Source of the DNA: Bacteroidaceae bacterium
Lineage (GTDB): Bacteria; Bacteroidota; Bacteroidia; Bacteroidales; Bacteroidaceae
Assembly (NCBI GenBank): GCA_017617575.1
Contig: JAFZVY010000092.1
Location: forward strand, 1-34,192
Length of the DNA: 34,192 bases
Reading direction: 5' to 3'
Each line of letters begins with the position of its first letter. The first letter of the stretch is position 1. Below the pieces are notes generated by a model, which was given only the letters and a program-made list of their open reading frames with translations, had not been told where the DNA came from and did not search any database. The position numbers were made by a program, and so were the translations under genes. This document shows, one piece after another, positions 6,917 to 14,264 of the stretch.

Positions 6917-7417
6917 ATGAATAGAAAAGAGTTTGAACAGATGATTCCAAGGCTAAGACCCTCGATGCTGAGGGTTGGTCGTGATTTCTTCGGCAACACA
7001 ATGGATGCCGAGGATGTTGCGCAGGAGGCTCTTATCCGCCTTTGGAAATACTGCGAACGACTCGAACCCGACATGAACATCGAGGCACTTGCCGTCAAGG
7101 TTGCCAAGAACGTGTGCGTGGATATCTACCATAAGTTGAATAGCGATGACATAGAACCTCCAGAGACGCTTTCCGCTCCATGTTCCGATTCGTCAGATGC
7201 AGGTGTGATAGCAGAAGACACTCAACAGGAGATAGACGAAGCCATAGGAAGGCTGAACCCAAGGGAACGGCAACTGATAATAGCTCGTCACATCGAGGAC
7301 AAGTCAACCGAGGACATTGCCAAGGACACAGGATTGCCGAGGACATCCGTCCAGAGCATGATTTCCACGGCAAAGAAGAAACTAATTAAGGACCTTCAAC
7401 AAAGATTAAGGGTATGA
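6917..7417 (+). CDS. ECF-type RNA polymerase sigma factor
   Basis: A 166-residue sigma-70 family protein with only regions 2 and 4, as usual for extracytoplasmic-function sigma factors. Region 2 (about residues 10-80) contains the MDAEDVAQEALIRLWKY signature. Region 4 (about 108-160) contains LNPRERQLIIARHIEDKSTE and a DTGLPRTSVQSMISTAKKKL helix-turn-helix. It should direct RNA polymerase to a small regulon in response to an envelope or nutrient signal. Its stop overlaps the start of the next gene by four bases (ATGA), which points to translational coupling with a membrane protein that may hold it inactive. The promoter lies in a large inverted repeat. The inducing signal is unknown. Confidence 0.9.
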   Translation: MNRKEFEQMIPRLRPSMLRVGRDFFGNTMDAEDVAQEALIRLWKYCERLEPDMNIEALAVKVAKNVCVDIYHKLNSDDIEPPETLSAPCSDSSDAGVIAEDTQQEIDEAIGRLNPRERQLIIARHIEDKSTEDIAKDTGLPRTSVQSMISTAKKKLIKDLQQRLRV

Positions 7418-8007
7418 TGGCAATAGATAACAACAATAAGAATGCACAGGAACTGTACGAGCAGTTTATGGCAGAGCTTGATGCTGGAGCAAAGGAATAC
7501 GACAACCTTATTGCTTCGGGCAAGGCACCAGCATTGTCAAAGGCAAAGGCCGTTCCTCTACGCAGGACTTCCGACCGTCGTTATTGGTATGCCGCGGCTT
7601 GTCTTGTTGCCGTCATCTTCGGATGTGCGTACATGTCCTTGATGAATGAAAAGACAGACAACATAGATGTTGCACAGGTAGCTGACGTAGAAAAGCCTGT
7701 CGTAAAACAACCTTCTACCATACAACCAACAGAACCCCTTCCTGTAATGGAAGAGAAAAAACAACTTGCACAGGTTAAACGCACAGAGGTGGGTATTGTT
7801 CCTCAAAAAACGGATTCCGCTTCAGAGGAAATCCATACCGCAGAACTTGACGAGGTTGTGTTTAATTACACAGAGGCAAATGATGCCAACAGCACTCCTT
7901 TGATGGAGGACGACATGGATGATTTTGTTATAAGCGGCAAGTTCCTTTGTGCAAATTGTGATGACAACTCTTTGTATATTCGCGAATACTATGTAACAAA
8001 CAATTAA
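7414..8007 (+). CDS. Single-pass membrane protein, candidate anti-sigma factor
   Basis: A 197-residue protein not recognised as a named family. A cytoplasmic segment (1-57), with a helical YEQFMAELDAGAKEYDNLIA stretch, precedes one membrane helix (about 58-77, YWYAAACLVAVIFGCAYMSL). A proline- and glutamate-rich periplasmic part follows, ending in KFLCANCDDNSLYIREYYV. Start and stop coupling to the sigma gene and the topology fit an anti-sigma factor. It has neither the zinc-binding HxxxCxxC motif of classic anti-sigma domains nor a FecR domain. It would hold the sigma factor at the membrane and respond to a periplasmic cue; that role is inference from position. Confidence 0.6.
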   Translation: MMAIDNNNKNAQELYEQFMAELDAGAKEYDNLIASGKAPALSKAKAVPLRRTSDRRYWYAAACLVAVIFGCAYMSLMNEKTDNIDVAQVADVEKPVVKQPSTIQPTEPLPVMEEKKQLAQVKRTEVGIVPQKTDSASEEIHTAELDEVVFNYTEANDANSTPLMEDDMDDFVISGKFLCANCDDNSLYIREYYVTNN

Positions 8008-8022
8008 AAACAACTTACAATT

Positions 8023-9240
8023 ATGAAAAAAGCAATTCTTTTTATCCTAATTAGCTTGCTTACTTTTGCTGGCTATGCACAGGACACTTATATCAGAAAC
8101 GAAACAAAACCTATTTTCCCAGGTGGAAATGATTCGTTGATGTCATTTCTTAAAGCAAATTTGAAATATCCAGACAAATGTGTGGCAGATAGCATTGAAG
8201 GCAAGGTCAAGGTAACATTTGTCGTAAGGAAAGACGGTTCGGTAAATAATGTGGCAGTGGCAAAGAGTGTCAATCCTTTGCTGGATGCAGAGGCTTGCCG
8301 TGTCGTTGGTCTTATGCCAACATGGAAGCCGGGTACTTTTGAAGGCAAACCAGTTAGTGTGAGATATACTTTGCCTATTACATTTAGCTTAAAAAATAGA
8401 GGTAACTTGGTTTCCACGTTAAAGTACATATTTGAAGCGTCAGCGCAAAATGAAAAGGGAACACAAGATCCAAAGGGATTGTATAGGTTGTTGCTTTTGT
8501 CTTACAAGAATAACAAATCCCCAAATATTCCTCCTTTTGAGCAGTATAAGTATATTGGTGCAAATTGTTTTGTTAATTTCTCTGTTTATTTATCTTCCGA
8601 TTCCATATATAGGGTTCAGACAAGAATAGATGGCTCTTATCCTTTGAAACACACGGGCGATGTTCCTTGTGGAGAGGATGGAAAAGGCATAAGAGTGTAT
8701 GATAGTGGTGAAACAGGATTCATATATTCTTGGTATTGCAAAACGCAACAGAACAGTAATGACTTATTCCCATACCATAGCTATATTGACGAATGGTACA
8801 ACAATAAGGTTGGCGTTTCAGAAAGGATGAAGGATATTGTCTCGCTTTGTGAAATGAAGCTGAAACCTGAAAAGGGAAATAATCTTATAGGTTGTTGGCA
8901 TAAGGTTGGCTCTATCACAAAAGTCGGAAGTAAGGAGTATCTGACAAAACTTGACAATGATTTATATTTCATCATTTCAGATGTCGATGGACTTCGTGTT
9001 AATATCAAGGATGCCAATACTCTGAAGTCGTATATGAATATTAACAAGATAAAGTACACGAAACAAGGTTTCATATACGCAGGTATAGAATACACGATTA
9101 AATGGGATGGAAAAGACGCATTTAAATTAACACATGTAAATGAGGATGGAACGATAAGTACAGGTCTCTGGACACGTTCAGGATTGCCTGCCAAGTTCCA
9201 AGAGTTGTTCGGAACTAATTCCGACGGAAGTGTGAAGTAA
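8023..9240 (+). CDS. Secreted TonB C-terminal-domain protein with DUF4488-like domain
   Basis: A 405-residue protein with a signal peptide (about 1-19, cut after GYA). Residues about 28-125 are a TonB_C domain: FPGGNDSLMSFLKANLKYP, GKVKVTFVVRKDGSVNNV and MPTWKPGTFEGKPV are characteristic. There is no N-terminal membrane anchor or proline-rich linker, so it is not a normal TonB energy transducer. The middle is unassigned. The C-terminal part (about 285-395, LIGCWHKVGS to GLWTRSG) resembles the lipocalin-like DUF4488 domain. It starts 15 bases after the previous gene and shares a terminator at 9263, so it is the third gene of the sigma-factor operon and may be its sensor or main output. Confidence 0.75.
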   Translation: MKKAILFILISLLTFAGYAQDTYIRNETKPIFPGGNDSLMSFLKANLKYPDKCVADSIEGKVKVTFVVRKDGSVNNVAVAKSVNPLLDAEACRVVGLMPTWKPGTFEGKPVSVRYTLPITFSLKNRGNLVSTLKYIFEASAQNEKGTQDPKGLYRLLLLSYKNNKSPNIPPFEQYKYIGANCFVNFSVYLSSDSIYRVQTRIDGSYPLKHTGDVPCGEDGKGIRVYDSGETGFIYSWYCKTQQNSNDLFPYHSYIDEWYNNKVGVSERMKDIVSLCEMKLKPEKGNNLIGCWHKVGSITKVGSKEYLTKLDNDLYFIISDVDGLRVNIKDANTLKSYMNINKIKYTKQGFIYAGIEYTIKWDGKDAFKLTHVNEDGTISTGLWTRSGLPAKFQELFGTNSDGSVK

Positions 9241-9262
9241 TGGGATTCGGTACATCAAAAAC

Positions 9263-9296
9263 AAACCCTATGGAGGGATATCCTTCCACAGGGTTT
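9263..9296. terminator. Bidirectional terminator between the sigma operon and manA
   Basis: AAACCCT and AGGGTTT plus inner TGGA/TCCA and GGATATCC pairing form a near-perfect palindrome between two convergent genes, with TTTTCTATATTT on the plus side. Confidence 0.75.
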
Positions 9297-9303
9297 TCTA
9301 TAT

Positions 9304-10338
9304 TTAATTGAAGTTCTTATTGTCAATATAGACCTCAAGCAGCTCTGTGATGTGGTCAGGATTGTTCGGAACAAGATTGACATCGGCACATGCGTATGGG
9401 ATGAGACATGAGTTACCCTTGGTAAGCTCAATCTCACGTATGGCAGGCATCATTCCACCAAAGCCCTCCGTACTCCTGAGTTCAATCTTGCAATTACCAT
9501 GAAGACACATATAAATAACGAAACTGTCGTACTTGAAGAGCTTACGATGGAAGGAACGGTTGATGACATGACGCTTAACCGTAAAGTATGGACTTTCGGT
9601 CATGGCAATAGGCTTGTTCACCTTGTACTCATAATCGCTGCGGTAATTGTCGTACACCTTATAGTCGAGGGCATCCTTGGCATATTCCGTATGCAACTGA
9701 CGAGGCTTGCCGTCAAGTCCCGGACGATTGTAGTCAAAGATTCGGTAAGTGATATCCGAACTCTGCTGAACCTCGGCAACCATTATCCCTCCACAGATGG
9801 CATGAACACGACCTGCAGGGATAAAGAACACGTCACCTCGCTTCACCTCATGACGGGCAAGAACATCGCAGATAGAACCATCCTCCACTCGCTTCTCGTA
9901 CTCATACTTGGATATTGGAGTGGCAAAACCAGAATAAATGTAAGCACCAGGTTCTGCATCCACAACAAACCACATCTCTGTCTTGCCGAAACATCCGTGG
10001 CGAGCCATGGCAAGGTCGTCATCAGGATGCACCTGAATACTCAAATCCTTGGCTGCATCGATGAACTTAACCAAAAGCGGGAACTTCTTACCATACATCT
10101 CCACAACCTTATGACCAAGGAGAAGTTCGCCATATTCCTCACATATTTCTGTAAGCGAACGTCCCTCAAGAGCTCCGTTTGCCACATACGACTCCTTGCC
10201 CGGAACGGCACTTACCTCCCAACTCTCGCCTATGCGCTTGTTGTCGGCAGGTAATCCCTTCAATGGTTTGAGACGATTGCCACCCCATACGAGTTCATGG
10301 AAATTCTGTTTAAATTGTAATGGATAAAGTATATTCAT
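9304..10338 (-). CDS. manA: Mannose-6-phosphate isomerase, class I
   Basis: A 344-residue zinc enzyme that interconverts mannose 6-phosphate and fructose 6-phosphate in the cytoplasm. It links mannose use to glycolysis and supplies GDP-mannose synthesis. The cupin metal ligands are visible: Gln102 and His104 in IQVHPDDD, Glu121 in KTEMWFV and His179 in IPAGRVHAI. The YRIFDYNRPG motif of the family follows at about 198-207. Length fits the short bacterial class I form. The gene is monocistronic, with a -7 box about 170 bases upstream and a shared terminator. A long open frame on the opposite strand (9499-10254) is its shadow. Confidence 0.92.
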   Translation of the reverse strand: MNILYPLQFKQNFHELVWGGNRLKPLKGLPADNKRIGESWEVSAVPGKESYVANGALEGRSLTEICEEYGELLLGHKVVEMYGKKFPLLVKFIDAAKDLSIQVHPDDDLAMARHGCFGKTEMWFVVDAEPGAYIYSGFATPISKYEYEKRVEDGSICDVLARHEVKRGDVFFIPAGRVHAICGGIMVAEVQQSSDITYRIFDYNRPGLDGKPRQLHTEYAKDALDYKVYDNYRSDYEYKVNKPIAMTESPYFTVKRHVINRSFHRKLFKYDSFVIYMCLHGNCKIELRSTEGFGGMMPAIREIELTKGNSCLIPYACADVNLVPNNPDHITELLEVYIDNKNFN

Positions 10339-10508
10339 ATCGTTTCTTTTTTTCAGTTTTTATGGTTGTGAGGTTATACGGCTTTGAGGTCGCTACGCTT
10401 TTTAGGTTTTACAGTTGAACGGTTAACCAAACTAACACCATTGCTTTTTTGTCTCACGGCTTACCCCATGTACGACATACCGTACAACCGCATAAATCTC
10501 ACACCCTA

Positions 10509-10516
10509 CAAAGGTA
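10509..10516 (-). promoter_or_regulatory. Promoter of manA
   Basis: Minus strand reads TACCTTTG. It predicts a leader of about 165 nt made mostly of repeat words. Confidence 0.5.
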
Positions 10517-10732
10517 CAACTTTTTATGACTTACAGCACACGCAATTAACAATTATCATCTGAATAATTACGTAACAAGCACGAAAAACTAATATTTTTT
10601 GTCTTTTTTGTACTTTTCCAACAAATTATTTTGTCAATCGGTACAAAATGTGTTTATTTGCAACCCAAGAATGAAATAACAATAAAGAATATTTTCATCC
10701 GCTCATACGAGCCTTGAAAGACCAACAAAACC

Positions 10733-10740
10733 TAAATTTG
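10733..10740 (+). promoter_or_regulatory. -7 box of the GH53 pair, giving a near-leaderless mRNA
   Basis: TAAATTTG ends seven bases before ATG 10748, so the transcript should begin at or within a few bases of the start codon. Confidence 0.5.
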
Positions 10741-10747
10741 TACAACT

Positions 10748-11077
10748 ATGGACGCTTTAATCGCTTTGTTCGGAAACAAAGACTATACTAACGATTCACC
10801 ACTCAACAAGTTGATGAACTTGTTTAACGGTAATTCTAAGGACTCACAACTCCTAAAGAATCAAAAAGAGTTGAGAGAATGCTTCGTGTGCAAGAATGTA
10901 AAGATTGCCATCGCCATAGGTGATGACACAAAGGAAACACTTGACAAGAACTGGGAATACTTCCGACAGGAAAAGGCAGATGTGTGCATATCTGGATTCT
11001 TCCGTGGCGACAACTGTCCAAACTTCTCCGTCATGACTTCCATGAACTGGGATGAAACAACAAAGGATAAACTATAA
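10748..11077 (+). CDS. Unknown 109-residue cytoplasmic protein upstream of a GH53 galactanase
   Basis: No family was recognised. The protein has no signal peptide or membrane segment. The N-terminal third is helical and polar (NDSPLNKLMNLFNGNSKD). The rest alternates strands and helices (VCKNVKIAIAIGDDTKETL, KADVCISGFF), with three cysteines. It ends nine bases before the GH53 start and shares its promoter, so the two are probably one transcription unit, though a cytoplasmic protein paired with a secreted enzyme has no obvious partner role. The start lies only seven bases past the -7 box, so either translation is leaderless or a later start is used (Met22). Confidence 0.6.
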   Translation: MDALIALFGNKDYTNDSPLNKLMNLFNGNSKDSQLLKNQKELRECFVCKNVKIAIAIGDDTKETLDKNWEYFRQEKADVCISGFFRGDNCPNFSVMTSMNWDETTKDKL

Positions 11078-11086
11078 AACAACATA

Positions 11087-12337
11087 ATGACAAGAACCAT
11101 ACTAACTGGCATATTGTGCGTCATGTCATTAGGCATGACGGCACAAAATAAGATAAGTTTGGGAGCCGACATCTCCATGCTACCTGAATACGAAAGGGTG
11201 AACACCCCATATTACGACAATTCAGGAACAAAGATTGATGCACTTACATACATGAAGGATGAGGCAAAGATGAACTCCATGCGAGTTCGTCTTTTCGTGT
11301 CTCCTAATGGGGCGACTGGCTCTGGCGTGTGCCAAGATCTCGAATACGTCAAGAAACTTGGCAAGCGCATCAAGGATGCAGGTATGGATTTCCTCCTCGA
11401 CTTCCACTATTCCGACTCTTGGGCAGACCCAGCAAACCAAAGCATTCCTAAGAGTTGGCTTCCTTCAAGCCACTCTCTCACAGAAATTATTTACACCTAC
11501 ACCAAGGAGAGCCTCGAAGCACTCGTCTCCGCAGGCGCAACACCAGACTTTGTACAGATAGGCAACGAGGTCTCATACGGAATGCTCTGGGGTAGCGACA
11601 ACGACAAGTGCTACACTTCCCAAAGTGCAGAAGGCACACAATGGAAACGTTTCTACTCCCTGCTCTCCTCTGCTGCCAAAGCAGTAAGGGAAGTGACACC
11701 AAATGCAAAGATTATCATCCACACGGAACGAAGCGGCGAAGCGAACACAACGAAGGAGATTTATTCACGACTCAACGCCCATAACGTAGATTACGACATC
11801 ATAGGTCTGTCCTACTATCCTTTTTTCCACAACTACATCAACTACCTCAGTTCTACCCTCTCAACCATTGAGACAGCTTTTCCTGACAAGGACATCCAGA
11901 TTGTGGAAACAGCATACTACTACCAGTACTTTGCATCAGACAGCAAGTACAACACTCAAAGCAAGTGGGCAGCTTCGCCAACAGGACAGGAAGCCTTCGT
12001 TTCCGACCTCATAACGGAGCTCAACAATCATCCAAAGGTGACAGGCCTCTACTACTGGTTCCCTGAGGAGAACGGCAACGGAGGCGCAACATGGAGTGCC
12101 TCAAACGTAGTCTTAACCTCCTGGCTCAACCGAGGATTATGGGACAACACCTCACACAAGGCTCTCCCTACCCTACTCAAGCTAAAGGATTTCCTTACAG
12201 CAAAGGAAGCTCTATCCATTGATGATATCAAAAAAGATGAACGCCCGACAAACTTATTCTCAATAACAGGGCAGAAAATATCATCAATACCATCACACGG
12301 AATATTCATCAGCAACGGCAAAAAGATTGCCCGATAA
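11087..12337 (+). CDS. Secreted arabinogalactan endo-beta-1,4-galactanase (GH53)
   Basis: A 416-residue glycosidase that cuts beta-1,4-galactan side chains of pectin. A signal peptide (1-19, ending MTAQ) is followed by the GH53 barrel: LGADISMLPEYE at the start, SMRVRLFVSP, and FLLDFHYSDSWADP. Glu161 in QIGNEVSYGMLW is the likely acid/base and Glu274 in QIVETAYYY the likely nucleophile. The last 30 residues (LFSITGQKISSIPSHG then IFISNGKKI) look like the short C-terminal signal of type IX secreted proteins in Prevotella. No SusC/SusD pair lies nearby, so it is not part of a visible polysaccharide utilisation locus. A strong terminator follows. Confidence 0.92.
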   Translation: MTRTILTGILCVMSLGMTAQNKISLGADISMLPEYERVNTPYYDNSGTKIDALTYMKDEAKMNSMRVRLFVSPNGATGSGVCQDLEYVKKLGKRIKDAGMDFLLDFHYSDSWADPANQSIPKSWLPSSHSLTEIIYTYTKESLEALVSAGATPDFVQIGNEVSYGMLWGSDNDKCYTSQSAEGTQWKRFYSLLSSAAKAVREVTPNAKIIIHTERSGEANTTKEIYSRLNAHNVDYDIIGLSYYPFFHNYINYLSSTLSTIETAFPDKDIQIVETAYYYQYFASDSKYNTQSKWAASPTGQEAFVSDLITELNNHPKVTGLYYWFPEENGNGGATWSASNVVLTSWLNRGLWDNTSHKALPTLLKLKDFLTAKEALSIDDIKKDERPTNLFSITGQKISSIPSHGIFISNGKKIAR

Positions 12338-12349
12338 GATTTCACACAT

Positions 12350-12386
12350 AAAAGGTGCGGACGTTTTTACTTCGTCCGCACCTTTT
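12350..12386. terminator. Bidirectional terminator between GH53 and rfbC
   Basis: A perfect 14-bp stem (AAAAGGTGCGGACG and CGTCCGCACCTTTT) with a 9-base loop. A-rich and T-rich ends serve both convergent genes. Confidence 0.85.
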
Positions 12387-12441
12387 GCGTTATAAACAGA
12401 TATGCTCCAACGATTTTCCCGGAGGCATAAATTTGGCATTA

Positions 12442-13014
12442 TCAATAAAGTGGTTCATTGATGTCGAACACGAGTTCAGCATCCTTGAGACGAGGATGAT
12501 GTGAATCCTTCTCTGAAAGGATGCGATTGTCACTTGGCACCTGCCAGTCGATTCCGAGGTCAGGGTCATCCCAAGCGATTGCACCCTCACTCTGTGGAGC
12601 ATAGTAGTTGTCACACTTATACAGGAAAACAGCCTCATCACTCAACACGGCAAAGCCGTGAGCAAAGCCTCTTGGCACAAAGAACTGACGATGGTTATCC
12701 TCTGTTAGGACAACAGCCACGTGCTTTCCAAAAGTAGGGCTACCCTTACGGATATCCACAGCCACATCAAGAACTGCGCCCTTTACAACACGCACCAACT
12801 TACTCTGAGTAAACGGAGGCTTCTGGAAGTGAAGACCACGAACCACACCAGCAATGCTCTTGCTCTCATTATCCTGCACAAATGTAGTCTTGCACACCTT
12901 CTCCTCAAACTCCTTCTGCGAGAAGCTCTCAAAGAAATATCCTCTCGCATCACCAAAGAGACGTGGCTCAATAATCTTCACGCCATCAATCTCCGTATCA
13001 ATAACATTTATCAT
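12442..13014 (-). CDS. rfbC: dTDP-4-dehydrorhamnose 3,5-epimerase
   Basis: A 190-residue cupin epimerase, the third step of dTDP-L-rhamnose synthesis for surface polysaccharides. The catalytic His62 lies in VVRGLHFQ, the conserved Tyr132 in FLYKCDNYY, and the family motifs FFESF, LVRVVKGAVLDVAVDIR and FVPRGFAHGF are all present. Length is typical. It stands alone here; rfbA, rfbB and rfbD are not in the window. A -7 box (13046-13053) with a TTTTG -33 element gives a leader of about 25 nt. Confidence 0.95.
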   Translation of the reverse strand: MINVIDTEIDGVKIIEPRLFGDARGYFFESFSQKEFEEKVCKTTFVQDNESKSIAGVVRGLHFQKPPFTQSKLVRVVKGAVLDVAVDIRKGSPTFGKHVAVVLTEDNHRQFFVPRGFAHGFAVLSDEAVFLYKCDNYYAPQSEGAIAWDDPDLGIDWQVPSDNRILSEKDSHHPRLKDAELVFDINEPLY

Positions 13015-13045
13015 CTAAAAATTCCCTTTATCTTAATTTATGATG

Positions 13046-13053
13046 CAAAGTTA
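13046..13053 (-). promoter_or_regulatory. Promoter of rfbC
   Basis: Minus strand reads TAACTTTG. TTTTG (13073-13077) lies 19 bases upstream, a good Bacteroidetes -33/-7 pair. Confidence 0.65.
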
Positions 13054-13223
13054 CGTTTTTAATATGAGATAACAAAAGCACATAAAACAAAATGAGGCAT
13101 CTGAGGCATTTCCACAATTCCGAACAAACAATAGTGAAGCTTTTTGCAACCCTCAAATTGTCAAAAAGTCCTAAAATGCGCCATTTCCACTACAAAATTG
13201 TTTCATCTTAAAGAAAAACATCG

Positions 13224-13231
13224 TAATTTTG
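13224..13231 (+). promoter_or_regulatory. Promoter of the CPBP gene
   Basis: TAATTTTG fits TAnnTTTG. The leader to ATG 13297 would be about 60 nt. Confidence 0.5.
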
Positions 13232-13296
13232 CAATGTGTTAAAACAAAACGAACAATAACACAGGAAATAAGACAAAGACTAACAACTACTCATTT

Positions 13297-14157
13297 ATGC
13301 AGAAGTACCTGAAACCAATCATTGCATTATTCACTTTCTATGCATTCAACTGGGTCGTAGCTCTACTTTCCCAGTTGGCGCTGGTGTTTCATAACCCACA
13401 ATTCATTACAGCTATTCTCACGGGTGAATACACTGACGAACACTATTCCATCATGAGGTCACCAGAGGTTATTGGTTCGTCACGCATAGTAGCAGCCATC
13501 ATCATACTCATATTCCTTTCACGAACAAATATCATCAATCCAAAGCTATATGTGAGGACAAAGAACATACGATGGAGCTACACCATATTTGGCCTCGTGG
13601 GCTTCAACCTGCTCTTCTATGCCTTTGAGCACATTCTCAGCCTCATGCCTATGTTCCACGAGGAATTAGAGGAAAATGGTGGCGCAACGACTTACACCTA
13701 TGGAATAATGCTATCCATCTACTTGGCAATCTTCTCTCCAATAGTGGAGGAATGCATCTTTAGGGCAGGAATCCTTGGCAACCTGATGAAAGAAGGCATG
13801 AGCCAATGGAAGGCAATCATCATCTCAGCCATCATATTCGGAGCTTGTCACTACAGCATTGAACGTGCCATTCCTACTGCAGTCTTTGCCATTATCACAG
13901 GATGGTTATATGTCAAGACACGCAGTCTTGCGCCTTCTACCATCCTACACATCATCAACAATTGTACATCCCTACTCCTCTATCATCTTTCAGCCAACGG
14001 CACATACGACAAGGTTACTTCTGAGCTTGGCACAACAAACCTATGGATTGCAAACATAATCATTGGCATCATAGCTATTACTGGTGTTACGATATACGTG
14101 AGGATGACGAGAAATGATAAACAAAGCAAAACGGTCTCACCGACCATAGAAAAGTAA
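13297..14157 (+). CDS. CPBP-family intramembrane metalloprotease
   Basis: A 286-residue protein with about seven or eight membrane segments. The motifs of the CPBP (Abi, CAAX prenyl protease 2-like) family are in order: EE at 151-152 in PIVEECIFRAGIL, His185 in FGACHYS and His218 in HIINN. Members cut within membranes; substrates in Bacteroidetes are unknown, and some family members act in bacteriocin immunity or sigma-factor release. The gene is monocistronic. The last 11 or so codons (SKTVSPTIEK) and the stop lie in a dispersed intergenic repeat (14124-14155), so the C-terminus appears to have been replaced or extended by repeat insertion. Confidence 0.85.
   Translation: MQKYLKPIIALFTFYAFNWVVALLSQLALVFHNPQFITAILTGEYTDEHYSIMRSPEVIGSSRIVAAIIILIFLSRTNIINPKLYVRTKNIRWSYTIFGLVGFNLLFYAFEHILSLMPMFHEELEENGGATTYTYGIMLSIYLAIFSPIVEECIFRAGILGNLMKEGMSQWKAIIISAIIFGACHYSIERAIPTAVFAIITGWLYVKTRSLAPSTILHIINNCTSLLLYHLSANGTYDKVTSELGTTNLWIANIIIGIIAITGVTIYVRMTRNDKQSKTVSPTIEK
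14124..14155 (-). repeat. Dispersed repeat supplying the end of the CPBP gene
   Basis: The minus strand matches 1110-1141 at 28 of 32 positions, and the 22 bases at 4053-4074 are the same core. The core is GGTCGGTGAGACC, a short GGTC/GACC dyad. Here it overlaps the final codons of an ORF instead of lying wholly between genes. Confidence 0.75.
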
Positions 14158-14197
14158 TGAAGAATATACAATAACATACATTGTATGGTAACAAACA

Positions 14198-14245
14198 AAA
14201 AAGGGTGCATCGACCAATTAATAAAATTGGTGATGCACCCTTTTT
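14198..14245. terminator. Bidirectional terminator between the CPBP gene and glmM
   Basis: AAAAAGGGTGCATC with ACCAATT pairs with AATTGGT and GATGCACCCTTTTT across a 5-base loop, interrupted by one bulged G. It lies between convergent genes. Confidence 0.85.
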
Positions 14246-14264
14246 ATTATGATTGGAATGATGA

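Larger units (their letters stand above)
10339..10747. other. Divergent promoter region between manA and the GH53 pair
   Basis: Holds low-complexity words (GTTGTGAGG, CGGTTGTACGG and their complements, about 10360-10500) inside the manA leader, the manA -7 box, and the -7 box of the plus-strand pair. No small gene or stable hairpin was recognised. Confidence 0.55.

Noticed and set aside
9499-10254. 251-codon open frame on the plus strand
   Set aside because: It lies wholly opposite manA, whose metal-binding motifs are intact; the antisense product has no recognisable domain.
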